Shown here: positions 17,410 to 26,334 of the stretch, one piece after another
How positions within the stretch are numbered: position 1 is the first letter of the stretch
How the letters are laid out: each line of letters begins with the position of its first letter
Source: Laspinema palackyanum D2a
GTDB taxonomy: Bacteria; Cyanobacteriota; Cyanobacteriia; Cyanobacteriales; Laspinemataceae
Length of the DNA stretch: 64,000 nt
Reading direction: 5' to 3'
Assembly: GCA_025370845.1 (NCBI GenBank)
Contig: JAMXFF010000005.1
Location: 103,134-167,133 of the forward strand
Translations under genes and position numbers: made by a program
Notes under the pieces: model-generated
Seen by the model: only the letters and a program-made list of their open reading frames with translations
The model's database searches: none
What the model was told of the DNA's origin: nothing

Positions 17410-20400
17410 ATGAATGTTGAACGCCAAATTAGTCAAACCCCTGATTCCGTCAACCCCGGTGGAACCATTCACGATAGATACTTCCAAATCATAGTGGAAC
17501 GAGCGGCGATTGGGTTAGCGCTTTGGGATTTGACTGGAAAATTATTGCAAACCAACCCTTTTTTACAAACCATGCTGGGGTATGAGGCAGAAGAACTATT
17601 CCATCTGGAATATAGTCAGATTACTCATCCCGAAGACTTGGCAGTAGAGGAGGCTCTCATGGAAGAGTGTATTGCCAGAAAGAGAAAGGGATATGAAATA
17701 GAAAAAAGATTAATCGGGAAAGATGGAAAAGAAATCTGGGTCAAACAGAACCTATCCATGAGGCTAGATGGGGCAGAAAATCCACTATTTGCGGTGGCAA
17801 CCCTTGAGACTCTTTCCCCAGTCCCCTCCCGCGAGAAACCGACTCAAGAACTGGCAGAAAAATACCAAACAATCTTTGATATTTTCCCCCTAGGAATTTC
17901 CGTTACAGACTCTGAAGGGAATATTATAGAATCAAATCCGGCTTCATTAGATTATTTAGATGCGCTGGTTATCAGCTCACAAGAAGAGGTCCAACGGGAT
18001 AGAGATTACCGGCTCATTTTTAGGGAAGGGACTCCGCTGAATCTCCAAGAATTTTCCCGAAGACTGGTTTTAACAGAAAATGCTAAAAATGGAGTGATCC
18101 AAAGTTTACAAGTGGGAATTGCCTCCGGGGAGGGAGATGTAGACTGGCTGAATATTATAGCGGTACCGATTCCGTTGTCAACCTATGGATTTGTCATCGC
18201 CTATATCGAGATTAACGAAGGCAAAAAAACAGAAATAGCGTTAAAAGAAAGTGAAATGAGGTTTAGAAAAGCCCTGGACCACTTCCCAGATACCTTTGTA
18301 ATTTATGATGCCGATCGCCGCATTCAATTTATTAACACTAATGGGATCCAAGTGAGTGGCTATACCGAAGAACAGATTATCAATCGCCGGGATGAAGAAT
18401 TATTTCCCCCAGCAGTCACTGATAACTATCTTCCCCTACTTCAGGAAGCTATTGAGACAAGAAGTCCTCAAAAAGGAGAATGTAACATTGCTTTAAATAA
18501 TACCCAATGGAGCGCAGCGATCGCTTACATTCCCTTGCTGAATGACCGGGGAGAAATTTATCAAATTTTAGGAATTACTCATGATATCACCGAACGCAAG
18601 CGGACCGAAGAATCTTTAATTAAAAGTGAAACCACCAATCGAGCCTTACTCAATACCATCCCCGATTTAATGTTTAGAGTGAAAGGAGATGGAACCTACT
18701 TAGATTTTAAACCGGCTAATTTTAGCAATTTAATCAAACCGCAAATTTTTCAAGGCTTAAAAGTGGTGGATGTCATGCCCCCCAATATTGCCGAAAAATC
18801 CATGAGATATATCCAACAGACCTTGGAAACAGGAGAGATACAAGTGTTTGAATATCAACTAGAAATCGGCGGTGAAGTTTCGGTCTATGAAGCTAGACTG
18901 ATTGCCAGTGGAGATGATGAAGTGGTGGCTATTGTGCGAGACATTACGGCGCGTAAAAATGCCGATATAGAAAAAAATCAATTGATTGAATCCCTCCAGA
19001 AGAGTGAAGCGAATCTCGCCCGAGCACAAAGAGTCGCTCATGTGGGAAGCTGGGAATATGAGGTTGAGTCTAAAAAGATAACCGTTTCTGAAGAATTTTT
19101 AAGAATTTTTGACTCCCCTTTGAATTCCGAGGTAAGCTATTTTCACCTGGTGAATCAGCTACACCGAAACGATAGAAAAAGTTGGAGGAATCTGATTCGA
19201 GAAGCCCTGGCACAAGGGAGCGCCAATGAAGTTGAACTAAGAATTTGGCAAAGCGATCGCACCCTCCGTCATATTGAAGCAAGGGCCGAGGTGGTATTTA
19301 GTGAAACCGGAAAACCTATGAGGCTCTTTGGAACTGCCTTAGATATTACCGAACAGAAAAAAGCCCAATCTGCTCTTGCCGAATCCGAAGCCAAATATCG
19401 CTCCTTAATGAATGATGCTGGAGATGCAATATTACTCATGGATTTGGAGGGTAATTTTTTAGAATCCAACAAAAAAGCCGAGGAACTATTAGGCTATACC
19501 AAAGAAGAATTAGTCACCCTCGACGCCAGTCAAATTTTGCCCCCGCAAGAACGGGAAAGGGTGAGCGCTATGTTCGCATTAACGGCAAAAATCGGAGGCG
19601 GATGGTTGCCGAATACCCAAGTCCGCCAAAAAGATGGGGAAACTCTCTGGGCGGATATTAGTTGTAGTGTAGTCCAATGGGGAGAGGGTCTGAAAGTTCA
19701 GCAGGCGATCCTGCGGGATATTACTTATCGGGTTCATATTGAAGCCTCTTTAAGAGAACAAGCGGACCGAGAACGGTTGATATCTGCGATGCAAGAGCGG
19801 ATCCGACAGTCTTTGAATTTGAAAGAGATTTTACAAACGACGGTGGTCCAGGTGAGGCAATTTTTACAGTGCGATCGCGTGGCAATTTGTCGCTTAGGGT
19901 CCGATTGCACTGGGGAGATGGTAGCGGAATCGGTTAATTCAGAATACTGCTCCATTTTAGGGCTAAGCATTCGCGATCCCTTATTAGGAGAACTGGATTT
20001 ATCTCTGCAAAAGTTGGGGGGAATTTATCAGGTTGAGGATATTACTCAAGCTTGGGTGAGCGAGTTTCAGGTTAATTTTTTAACTGAGGTGGAAGTCAAG
20101 GCGATGTTAATGGTGCCCATTGTCCAAAGTAGTGGGTTATGGGGATTACTGATTGCTCACCACTGTGCGGCACCTCGACGATGGCAGCAGTCAGAAATTA
20201 AGTTGCTCAGTCAATTGGCAACCCAGGTGGGAATTGCTACCCAACAATCTCAACTGTATGAACAGCTCAAAGAAGCGAATCAACAGTTACAGCAACTGGC
20301 AACTCGGGATGGATTAACCCTGTTATCAAATCGGCGTCATTTTAATGAATATTTAGAACGAGAATGGCGACAGATGGAGCGCGATCGCACCCCACTCTCG

Positions 20401-20823
20401 TTGATTCTGTGCGATATCGATTTTTTTAAACCCTATAATGACACCTACGGTCATCAAGCGGGGGATGAATCTCTCAAACAAGTGGCAGTTGCCATTCAAA
20501 AAGCCAGCAAAAGGCCCTTAGATTTTGTGGCGCGCTATGGGGGAGAAGAATTTGCGGTGATTTTACCCGATACCGATGCGAATGGGGCCATCTGCGTCGG
20601 GGAAACCATCCGCGAGGCGGTGAAGGCATTACAAGTTCCCCATCGGGCATCTCCCACCTGTGGATACATTACTTTGAGTGTGGGAATTGCGACGGTGATG
20701 CCTGGAGTTGAGTCATCTTTGGAAACCCTGATTCAAGAAGCCGATCGCGCCTTGTATCGAGCGAAGGACCAGGGCCGCGATTGTTCGGTTCATTATGCTC
20801 AGATTGAAAGCCGCTCCTGCTAA
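17410..20823 (+). CDS. Multi-PAS/GAF diguanylate cyclase
   Basis: A 1137-aa soluble sensor protein. Several PAS/PAC modules are recognisable by their Y-E-EL/Y-EEQI helices and by closing DITERKR/DITARKN/DITEQKK signatures (ends near residues 395, 515 and 645, with another ending at DITYRVH near 775). A GAF domain follows (residues ~790-945; CDRVAICRLG and LATQVGIATQQS). The C-terminal GGDEF domain has RDGLTLLSNRRHFNEYL, CDIDFFKPYNDTYGH and an intact GGEEF active site with an RPLD inhibitory site five residues ahead. It should therefore make c-di-GMP with product inhibition. No EAL domain is present. Signal unknown; single-gene transcription unit. Confidence 0.93.
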   Translation: MNVERQISQTPDSVNPGGTIHDRYFQIIVERAAIGLALWDLTGKLLQTNPFLQTMLGYEAEELFHLEYSQITHPEDLAVEEALMEECIARKRKGYEIEKRLIGKDGKEIWVKQNLSMRLDGAENPLFAVATLETLSPVPSREKPTQELAEKYQTIFDIFPLGISVTDSEGNIIESNPASLDYLDALVISSQEEVQRDRDYRLIFREGTPLNLQEFSRRLVLTENAKNGVIQSLQVGIASGEGDVDWLNIIAVPIPLSTYGFVIAYIEINEGKKTEIALKESEMRFRKALDHFPDTFVIYDADRRIQFINTNGIQVSGYTEEQIINRRDEELFPPAVTDNYLPLLQEAIETRSPQKGECNIALNNTQWSAAIAYIPLLNDRGEIYQILGITHDITERKRTEESLIKSETTNRALLNTIPDLMFRVKGDGTYLDFKPANFSNLIKPQIFQGLKVVDVMPPNIAEKSMRYIQQTLETGEIQVFEYQLEIGGEVSVYEARLIASGDDEVVAIVRDITARKNADIEKNQLIESLQKSEANLARAQRVAHVGSWEYEVESKKITVSEEFLRIFDSPLNSEVSYFHLVNQLHRNDRKSWRNLIREALAQGSANEVELRIWQSDRTLRHIEARAEVVFSETGKPMRLFGTALDITEQKKAQSALAESEAKYRSLMNDAGDAILLMDLEGNFLESNKKAEELLGYTKEELVTLDASQILPPQERERVSAMFALTAKIGGGWLPNTQVRQKDGETLWADISCSVVQWGEGLKVQQAILRDITYRVHIEASLREQADRERLISAMQERIRQSLNLKEILQTTVVQVRQFLQCDRVAICRLGSDCTGEMVAESVNSEYCSILGLSIRDPLLGELDLSLQKLGGIYQVEDITQAWVSEFQVNFLTEVEVKAMLMVPIVQSSGLWGLLIAHHCAAPRRWQQSEIKLLSQLATQVGIATQQSQLYEQLKEANQQLQQLATRDGLTLLSNRRHFNEYLEREWRQMERDRTPLSLILCDIDFFKPYNDTYGHQAGDESLKQVAVAIQKASKRPLDFVARYGGEEFAVILPDTDANGAICVGETIREAVKALQVPHRASPTCGYITLSVGIATVMPGVESSLETLIQEADRALYRAKDQGRDCSVHYAQIESRSC

Positions 20824-21187
20824 AATAGATGGCGATTCCACCGGTGCCCCTTGGAGTAAACTATGAAAGGCTGTTTTTTTTGAAGTCCCTCGGTGATGGC
20901 GAACAGCTTCGAGGGCCTTGGATGGCGATCGCCAGGGGGCGCAAAAAATAGCCCAGTGGAATTAGGGGTCAGGATGATCGACGCGATCGCGCCGTTCCTT
21001 CACCGTTAATGTTCATTCCTGAAGAGGTTTAAGTGAACCGGCAGAACAAGCGCCAAACTCAGGGAGAATACGAGCATTAATCTAGGTAAAATATCCCTGA
21101 ACACGGGATTAAAAATGTGTTTTCCATGCCAATTCACAAGCCCGATCAACCGTCCGGGTATCACCCGTTCTTGAAAATCCAATCTCA
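20824..21187. other. Intergenic region upstream of ridA
   Basis: About 360 bp, with two HIP1 or HIP1-like sites and no convincing gene. The minus-strand 60-codon frame ending at 21006 has no supporting features. The promoter of the ridA-like gene must lie here. Confidence 0.4.
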
Positions 21188-21592
21188 ATGACTAAAACAA
21201 TCATTCAGACAGAGCAAGCACCCGCACCCGTTGGACCTTACAATCAGGCGATCGTCGCCACGGGTCAGTTCGTCTTTGTTGCGGGTCAAATCTGCCTTGA
21301 CCCCAATACCGGGACCCTAATTGGAGAGGGTGATGTGGTCAAACAGACTATCCAAGTGATGGCTAATCTAAATGCTATCCTCACCGCTGCCGGTGCCACC
21401 TTTCACGATGTGGTAAAAACCACCGTTTTTTTGGCAGATATGAATGATTTTGCTGCCATGAATGCCGTTTATGCTAAATATTTCGATGAAGCTACGGCAC
21501 CGGCGCGCGCCACAGTCCAAGTGTCACGTTTACCTAAAGATGTACTCGTTGAGATTGACTGTATCGCGGTGATTGAAGGAAATCCTAGATAG
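21188..21592 (+). CDS. ridA: RidA family enamine/imine deaminase
   Basis: A 134-aa protein of the YjgF/YER057c/UK114 family, full length. Seen: [30 protein letters not shown], the substrate-binding arginine in [15 protein letters not shown], and the closing VEIDCIAV. RidA hydrolyses reactive 2-aminoacrylate and related enamines formed by PLP enzymes. It precedes the ParM-like operon by about 90 bp on the same strand; a shared transcript is possible but no functional link is evident. Confidence 0.94.
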   Translation: MTKTIIQTEQAPAPVGPYNQAIVATGQFVFVAGQICLDPNTGTLIGEGDVVKQTIQVMANLNAILTAAGATFHDVVKTTVFLADMNDFAAMNAVYAKYFDEATAPARATVQVSRLPKDVLVEIDCIAVIEGNPR

Positions 21593-21679
21593 TCTTAAGA
21601 TTTAAAAACAGCAAAATCCTGATATCTTAGGGGTTTGGTGGCAAGATACTGGTAAATTTAGGGGAGGTTATAAAATTTA

Positions 21680-22816
21680 ATGACGATCCAACAGCCTACA
21701 AATACGGTAGTTACTAGCAAAGCGTCTAGTAATTCCTTTAGAACTTCCATTCTGAGCGTTGATTTGGGCCGGACGGCGACCAAAGCTTGTGTCAGCCGGG
21801 ATCCCAACCAAGTGGTATTTATTCCGTCTAATGTGGCCCAAGTCCCTGTAGAAAAAGTGCGCGGTGGGGAATTTGAATCTCGGCCTACGGATCCGTTATT
21901 GGATATGTGGTTGGAGTATCAAGGGCGGGGTTATGCGATCGGTCAGTTGGCGGCTGACTTTGGCGCAAGTCTCGGGGTTGGCGAACGGAAAGTGGAAAAT
22001 GCCCTGGTGAAAGTCCTTGCCAGCGCCGCTTACTTTGGATTGAAAGATGATGTAGTGGTTGTCCTGGGTCTGCCCTATCATTCTCAAGAAGAGTTTGAGC
22101 GGGAAAAAGAGGAAATTACCAATTTGCTGACTTCGCCTCATGTGATGAGCTATCGCGGTGAGCAAGTGCCCCTGAATATCACCAAAGTTTGGGTGATGCC
22201 GGAAGGATATGGCAGCTTGATCTGGTGCGAAGCTCAAGAGAAAGTGGATAAAAAAGGTGTAGCCCCCGATTTTGCGAAGACATCGGTGGCGATCGTGGAT
22301 ATCGGACATCAAACCGCTGACTTTTTAATGGTCGATAATTTCCGGTTCGCACGGGGGGCCTCCAAGAGCGAACCCTTTGCCATGAGCGAGTTTTACAAGC
22401 GCGTCGGCACTGAAGTAGAAAAGGCATATAGCCAAGCACCGATTAGCGTGGATAGTCAATCCTTGTCCTTAATCGATGCCGTGAATAAACCCAGGGGTCA
22501 ACGGTTCTTCCGTCCTCGTGGCGCATCCAAACCGACGAATTTGGATGATTTTCTGCCCAACTTGCGAGAATTATTTGCCCGGGAACTGTCGGATTTGTTG
22601 ATTAAGTGGTTACCGGAACGGGTCACTGACGTGATTTTGACCGGCGGTGGCGGGGAATTTTTCTCCGATGCTCTCAAACCGTTAGTTGAACAAGCCGGTT
22701 TGAAAGTTCATCTGGCCCAACCGTCCCGTCCGGCGAATGCTGTGGGACAATATTTGTATGGAGAGGCTCAACTTGCCTCCTCTTCGTACACTCGCTCCTC
22801 TAAGGCTGGAAGTTAA
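21680..22816 (+). CDS. ParM/StbA-like actin homologue
   Basis: A 378-aa actin-fold ATPase of the plasmid segregation ParM/StbA/Alp type, preceded by a GGGGAGG ribosome-binding site. Seen: phosphate-1 motif SVDLGRTATKACVSRD (residues ~25-40), phosphate-2 motif VAIVDIGHQTADFLMVD (~residue 205) and the adenosine motif VILTGGGGEFF (~residue 315). The Ser/Thr-rich N-terminal extension and C-terminus are probably flexible. Its stop overlaps the start of the next gene by one base (TAATG), so the two are translationally coupled, as in parMR operons. No plasmid genes surround it, so this looks like a chromosomal, possibly repurposed, filament system. Confidence 0.88.
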   Translation: MTIQQPTNTVVTSKASSNSFRTSILSVDLGRTATKACVSRDPNQVVFIPSNVAQVPVEKVRGGEFESRPTDPLLDMWLEYQGRGYAIGQLAADFGASLGVGERKVENALVKVLASAAYFGLKDDVVVVLGLPYHSQEEFEREKEEITNLLTSPHVMSYRGEQVPLNITKVWVMPEGYGSLIWCEAQEKVDKKGVAPDFAKTSVAIVDIGHQTADFLMVDNFRFARGASKSEPFAMSEFYKRVGTEVEKAYSQAPISVDSQSLSLIDAVNKPRGQRFFRPRGASKPTNLDDFLPNLRELFARELSDLLIKWLPERVTDVILTGGGGEFFSDALKPLVEQAGLKVHLAQPSRPANAVGQYLYGEAQLASSSYTRSSKAGS

Positions 22817-23313
22817 TGGTTTTTTGGTTAAGCAAGACAAAGAAACGGGTCGGATTTACCGATGAGGTAGCCGACCAAACCTTGTTAGCGGTTGTGCAGA
22901 AAGAGTTACAAAACCAACCGCACAAGAGTTTCGGCGACTTGTGTAAAGAAGCCCTATGGCATTATTTGTATGTCCCCGAATCGGTGAAACCGACGCGGAA
23001 ATCAAGTGATGCCTCGGACACCATTGCGGAGTTACAAGGGCAATTGAGGTCCTTAGAGGAACGGGTAGCGGCGAGGGAGGCGAGTCGATTGGATGCAATG
23101 GAAAAGCAGTTGCAACAATTGAGCTTGCAGGTGGGACAGTTGGCGATCGCCCTCAATAATCAACGGGGAAATTATCAACCGCCTCAACAACCCTATCTGG
23201 AACATATCCCGGAACCCCAACCGGAACCGGAACCAGAACCCGAACCCGTCGCCCCCCCCAAACCCGTGGACCCCTTACTCCAACGACTCAGTTCCTTCAT
23301 CGATGATTTCTAA
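22816..23313 (+). CDS. Partner of ParM-like protein; RHH-like N-terminus, coiled coil, Pro/Glu tail
   Basis: A 165-aa protein, start ATG overlapping the upstream stop. Residues ~8-50 (TKKRVGFTDEVADQTLLAVV, then HKSFGDLCKEALWHYL) have the strand-helix-helix spacing of a ribbon-helix-helix DNA-binding domain, as in ParR/StbB. Residues ~68-118 form a heptad-rich coiled coil (IAELQGQLRSLEERVAAREA). A (PE)-repeat linker EPEPEPEPEP leads to a short conserved-looking tail DPLLQRLSSFIDDF that might contact the filament. The RHH assignment is inference from pattern and operon position. Confidence 0.75.
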   Translation: MVFWLSKTKKRVGFTDEVADQTLLAVVQKELQNQPHKSFGDLCKEALWHYLYVPESVKPTRKSSDASDTIAELQGQLRSLEERVAAREASRLDAMEKQLQQLSLQVGQLAIALNNQRGNYQPPQQPYLEHIPEPQPEPEPEPEPVAPPKPVDPLLQRLSSFIDDF

Positions 23314-23360
23314 GTCGGAACCAATGGGTTAGAAAAAATCAGGATAAATTCTGCAAGCAT

Positions 23361-23406
23361 CAGGAGTCAAAAGTTTTAAAAACCTTTGACTCCTGACTCT
23401 TTTTTT
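23361..23406 (+). terminator. Rho-independent terminator of the ParM-like operon
   Basis: Stem CAGGAGTCAAAAG / CTTTGACTCCTG (one bulged A) with an A/T loop, then ACTC and a run of eight T. Confidence 0.85.
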
Positions 23407-23443
23407 CTCAAAAATTTGCAGCGCATCGATACTACAGTAAAGG

Positions 23444-23524
23444 TTAGAAACCTGGTTTCTTAAAAAAAATTTTGATAATTATCGCCTCCAAAATATCTTG
23501 TAGACGTTCAGTCTCTCGTCTCAT
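23444..23524 (-). pseudogene. Truncated hepT (DUF86) toxin remnant
   Basis: An ATG overlaps the stop of the MNT gene (ATGA). It opens a 26-codon frame MRRETERLQDILEAI followed by IIKIFFKKPGF and a stop. The first 15 residues match the start of HepT/DUF86 proteins (typically M.R(D/E)..RL.DILEAI), after which similarity is lost. The frame then runs into the dispersed palindrome AGAAACCTGGTTTCT (23446-23460). Intact HepT is about 110-140 aa with the RX4-6H motif; that is absent. Not expected to encode a working toxin. Confidence 0.72.
23446..23460. repeat. Dispersed palindrome at the hepT breakpoint
   Basis: AGAAACCTGGTTTCT, the same element as at 14204-14218. It forms the last coding bases and stop of the hepT remnant, so it sits at or near the deletion or insertion junction. 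Confidence 0.7.
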
Positions 23525-23832
23525 AGCCTGACAGCCTCAAGCAAAATGCGATCGCGAATCCGCTCTTTCAACATATCCACGGTAACGATATCAACCTTGC
23601 AATTCAATAGCTTTTCTAAATCAAGCAATAGCCCCCCTGGAAACCAAGGGGTGATTTTTTCTAAATCATAGTCCACTAAAAAATCAATATCGCTATCTTC
23701 CGTCGCTTCACCTCGCGCTACTGAACCAAATACTCGCACGTTATAGGCTCCATGCTTTTCAGCTAGGGCGATAATTTGCGATCGCTGCTGTTTCAACAAC
23801 TCTTGAATGCTTAATCCAATCTGATTTTTCAT
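23521..23832 (-). CDS. MNT-domain nucleotidyltransferase (MntA-type antitoxin)
   Basis: A 103-aa minimal nucleotidyltransferase. Seen: VRVFGSVARGEATEDSDIDF with the GSX10DXD motif, and a later aspartate in CKVDIVTVDML. Family knowledge: in the HepT-MntA (type VII) toxin-antitoxin system MntA adenylylates a tyrosine of HepT and silences it. Here the downstream HepT is reduced to a fragment that overlaps the stop codon, and no hepT is seen upstream, so this is an orphan antitoxin. The active-site residues look intact. Length is usual for the family. Confidence 0.9.
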   Translation of the reverse strand: MKNQIGLSIQELLKQQRSQIIALAEKHGAYNVRVFGSVARGEATEDSDIDFLVDYDLEKITPWFPGGLLLDLEKLLNCKVDIVTVDMLKERIRDRILLEAVRL

Positions 23833-24126
23833 ACATTTTCAATGCTGGTCAATTTTCCCAAATCGCTGCTTCTATTTTGCCGTAAAGTAAGTTTTCATGC
23901 CCTCCTCTTGACGTTCCAATCAGGTTAGCAGAGCTTCTCTAACGGGTTTGAGTGGCTACCAAAGTCCTGATACCCGGATTGGGTTTAAATCCCCCATTTG
24001 GGACAGTAGGCATGGTTTTTTTAAAGAAACCCAATGGATCAACCCGAGAACAATGGGCGATGTGCCTGTGTACCATAGTTCTCCCGTACAATAGAAAACC
24101 GATCGCATCCCCCTAATATTCACTCC

Positions 24127-25485
24127 ATGCCTATCCTCGCTCTCTTGTCAAGTATCTTAATTGCTCAAGCTCAACCGGCACCGGAACCCCAGGAAATTGT
24201 CCAACCCCAGGAAGTTCGCCCCTTACCCGGCGGCCTGGATAATGTGCCGATGTTTAATAGCAACAGTCCTGAAAAAATCGGCAGCGAAGGCATTTTACTC
24301 TCCACCTTCCCCCCCGATCGCAAGGCATTTCCCTCGGCCCACCTCAACTTCCCCTTTGAAGGTCGCTTTGACATCTTTGCTCATCATGTCTTTGGGGACC
24401 GCCAACTGGATGATTTAACCCCCATGTATGTGGGAATTCTTGTCCATAATCCCACCAATGAACCTGTTACCTTGAATATCCTCCAGGGAGCAAGTTATCT
24501 CTCCCAACCCGATGCGCCATTTGTTCAATTACCACCCGTTGTCGCCAATCCTCTGGGAGAGGTTTTCGCGGGACCTGGGGGGCGGGTCACCAGTGAAATC
24601 TTGCGGGGACAGCGCCAAGATATCTGGCCCGCGCAACTGGTGATTCCCCCCCAATCGAGTCAAATGTTGAAGAATCTTCCCATTCCGGTTCGCACCTTAG
24701 AACCGCCCCTAAATGGTCGTTCGACCTTACTGCGGTTGTCTAGTAGTGGACGAGTCTATGTGGCGAGTTTGGCGATGTATGCGAAGCAGGATGCTAATGG
24801 GAATGAGCGATCGCCGACTTTGGAAGAATGGCAACAGCTTTTAGAAACCGCAGATGTGGCAACGCCGCGCGATCGCACTCCCACTCCCCCAGACCAAACC
24901 GAGGGCCAAAGAATCTACGGTCGAGTTTCCGGTGTGTCTCAGGGGTCTACCTGGATGGGTCAATTGGTCGATCGCCCCAATATTCAAGGGTTAAGTATTC
25001 CTCCGTCGGGACAAGGGTTTTCTTATGCGATCGGTACTTTACCCGGAGGACGATTGGGAACCGATCAATCCCAAAGTGCGCCCATGTTGGTCCGTTACCC
25101 AGATACGGCCTATTCTGCTCATGGGAACTATGCCCTAGAATACCGTTTGCGTTTACCCCTAATCAATGAAACAAATGCCACAGAAACCGTGACGGTGAGT
25201 TTACAGACGGCCTTGAAAGAAGAGACTTTAACACAACCCGGGTTACGGTTTTTAGAACCCCCAGGACCCCAGGTATTTTTCCGAGGAACAGTGCGGGTTC
25301 GCTATACCAATGATTTGGGAGTACCAACGACGCGCTATTGGCATTTGGTGCAGCGTCGGGGACAAATTGGGGAAGCGTTGGCAACCTTGGAAATGCCACC
25401 CGGCAGTCGCCGTCTGGTGGAGGTGGATTTGATTTATCCCCCCGACGCCACCCCACCCCAAGTCCTCACAATTCAGTCTCGCTGA
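24127..25485 (+). CDS. DUF3370 domain protein, exported
   Basis: A 452-aa protein with a short hydrophobic N-terminus (MPILALLSSILIAQAQ) that looks like a signal peptide cut after AQA. The body matches the cyanobacterial DUF3370 family (EVRPLPGGLDNVPMFNSNSP, then EKIGSEGILLSTFPP, FDIFAHHVFG, LYVGILVHNPTNEPVTLNIL-like core). Segments such as GRVYVASLAMYAK and DTAYSAHGNYALEYRLRLPL suggest an all-beta fold. Probably periplasmic or surface-exposed. The role is unknown; members are restricted mainly to cyanobacteria. It has its own promoter region and no obvious operon partner. Confidence 0.88.
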   Translation: MPILALLSSILIAQAQPAPEPQEIVQPQEVRPLPGGLDNVPMFNSNSPEKIGSEGILLSTFPPDRKAFPSAHLNFPFEGRFDIFAHHVFGDRQLDDLTPMYVGILVHNPTNEPVTLNILQGASYLSQPDAPFVQLPPVVANPLGEVFAGPGGRVTSEILRGQRQDIWPAQLVIPPQSSQMLKNLPIPVRTLEPPLNGRSTLLRLSSSGRVYVASLAMYAKQDANGNERSPTLEEWQQLLETADVATPRDRTPTPPDQTEGQRIYGRVSGVSQGSTWMGQLVDRPNIQGLSIPPSGQGFSYAIGTLPGGRLGTDQSQSAPMLVRYPDTAYSAHGNYALEYRLRLPLINETNATETVTVSLQTALKEETLTQPGLRFLEPPGPQVFFRGTVRVRYTNDLGVPTTRYWHLVQRRGQIGEALATLEMPPGSRRLVEVDLIYPPDATPPQVLTIQSR

Positions 25486-25691
25486 GTCGGGGATCAACGC
25501 TTTGGTCTCTCATTTAGGGTGATTAATCATGCACTAAATTGGTGAATTTTATCAGTCAAAAGAGGTGGCGGCGATCGCGCCTCTTTTCCCCTGGACAGGT
25601 TGAGTTGGCTTGTGATATAAATCACGGCAAATCCCGATGAATATCACCGCCTATTTTTCTTTAGATCACTAAATATTCCTGAGTTGTAGTT

Positions 25692-25706
25692 GATACTTAG
25701 AGTATC
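25692..25706. promoter_or_regulatory. Palindrome GATACT-TAG-AGTATC before small gene
   Basis: A perfect 6-bp arm inverted repeat with a 3-base centre, 33 bp before the ATG at 25739, followed by an A/T stretch. Its place suggests an operator or a 5'-UTR hairpin; the regulator is unknown. Confidence 0.5.
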
Positions 25707-25738
25707 ATTTTTTATTTCTCGTGATACCCGTTCACGCT

Positions 25739-25924
25739 ATGCTTTATCAATCCCGAATTTCAGACGTTTTTTTTCAAGCCTGGAAAGCCGGTTACATTAC
25801 CCGGTATGAACACACCCAACTCATTAACGTTGGATTAGTAACGCGACTGAATGAAGAAGACCGGGCGGCCCTCCATCGCCTATCTCATGCGATTAAGCGG
25901 GGATGGCTGGAAGTTATTGATTAA
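25739..25924 (+). CDS. Small conserved protein, LLHAVKRGW family (paralogue B)
   Basis: 61 aa from the ATG at 25739; a GTG 18 bp earlier is the alternative, but alignment with the paralogues starts at RISDVFFQAWKAGYITRYEH. The pattern is the same as in the products at 4876 and 32647: aromatic helix (DVFFQAW), IT turn, second helix (HTQLINVGLV), the acidic LNEEDRAALHRL helix and the terminal HAIKRGWLEVID. No catalytic residues. The gene is alone, with about 235 bp upstream and a palindrome close to the start codon. Function unknown. Confidence 0.75.
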   Translation: MLYQSRISDVFFQAWKAGYITRYEHTQLINVGLVTRLNEEDRAALHRLSHAIKRGWLEVID

Positions 25925-26137
25925 TTCTTAAACGGTTTAGTTAAATGGGGTATTTTATAATACTTCAAAAGTGACTAAGCCCTTTCGGTTTGTGCGGTTT
26001 TAGTAAAACCCTGGCTTCAGATTTTTTTCGATTTATTGTAGGTCAAACTCTCCTGTTTATTGGTGGGATTTTTTACCGTTTGAGGTCAAGTTACGGCAAT
26101 GAACTGGAAAATTAAACCTCTCGCCAAAAAAGGATTG

Positions 26138-26188
26138 ATCCCCCCAACCCCCCTTAAAAAGGGGGGCTTTAAAAAAGGGGGGCTTTTT
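26138..26188. repeat. C/G-run inverted repeat with duplicated arm
   Basis: CCCCCCTTAAAAAGGGGGG forms a hairpin; the right arm is then repeated (AAAAAAGGGGGGCTTTTT). This type of element is common between genes in Oscillatoriales and may act as a terminator. Confidence 0.6.
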
Positions 26189-26214
26189 AGAATTTTGCAA
26201 GAGGTCTATTGATT

Positions 26215-26248
26215 AAAAAACCGGCACCCTTGAGGATGCCGGTTTTTT
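26215..26248. terminator. Rho-independent terminator
   Basis: Stem AAAAAACCGGCA(CCC) / (GGA)TGCCGGTTTTTT with TTGA in the loop, A and T tracts on both sides; usable in both directions between the small gene and the tRNA gene. Confidence 0.85.
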
Positions 26249-26334
26249 ACAAGCAGTTTCGCGTGAGAAGTACAGCCTTGAGATCCACCCGTTTCAGGTT
26301 TAGAGACTCTCCGGGTGGATATGGCGATTAAAAA

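Larger units (their letters stand above)
25925..26334. other. Intergenic region with hairpin-type repeats
   Basis: Contains no gene. It carries the G/C-run hairpins at 26138-26188 and the terminator at 26215-26248. Confidence 0.5.

Noticed and set aside
21006..21188. 60-codon minus-strand frame upstream of ridA
   Set aside because: No ribosome-binding site or family; occupies the ridA promoter region.
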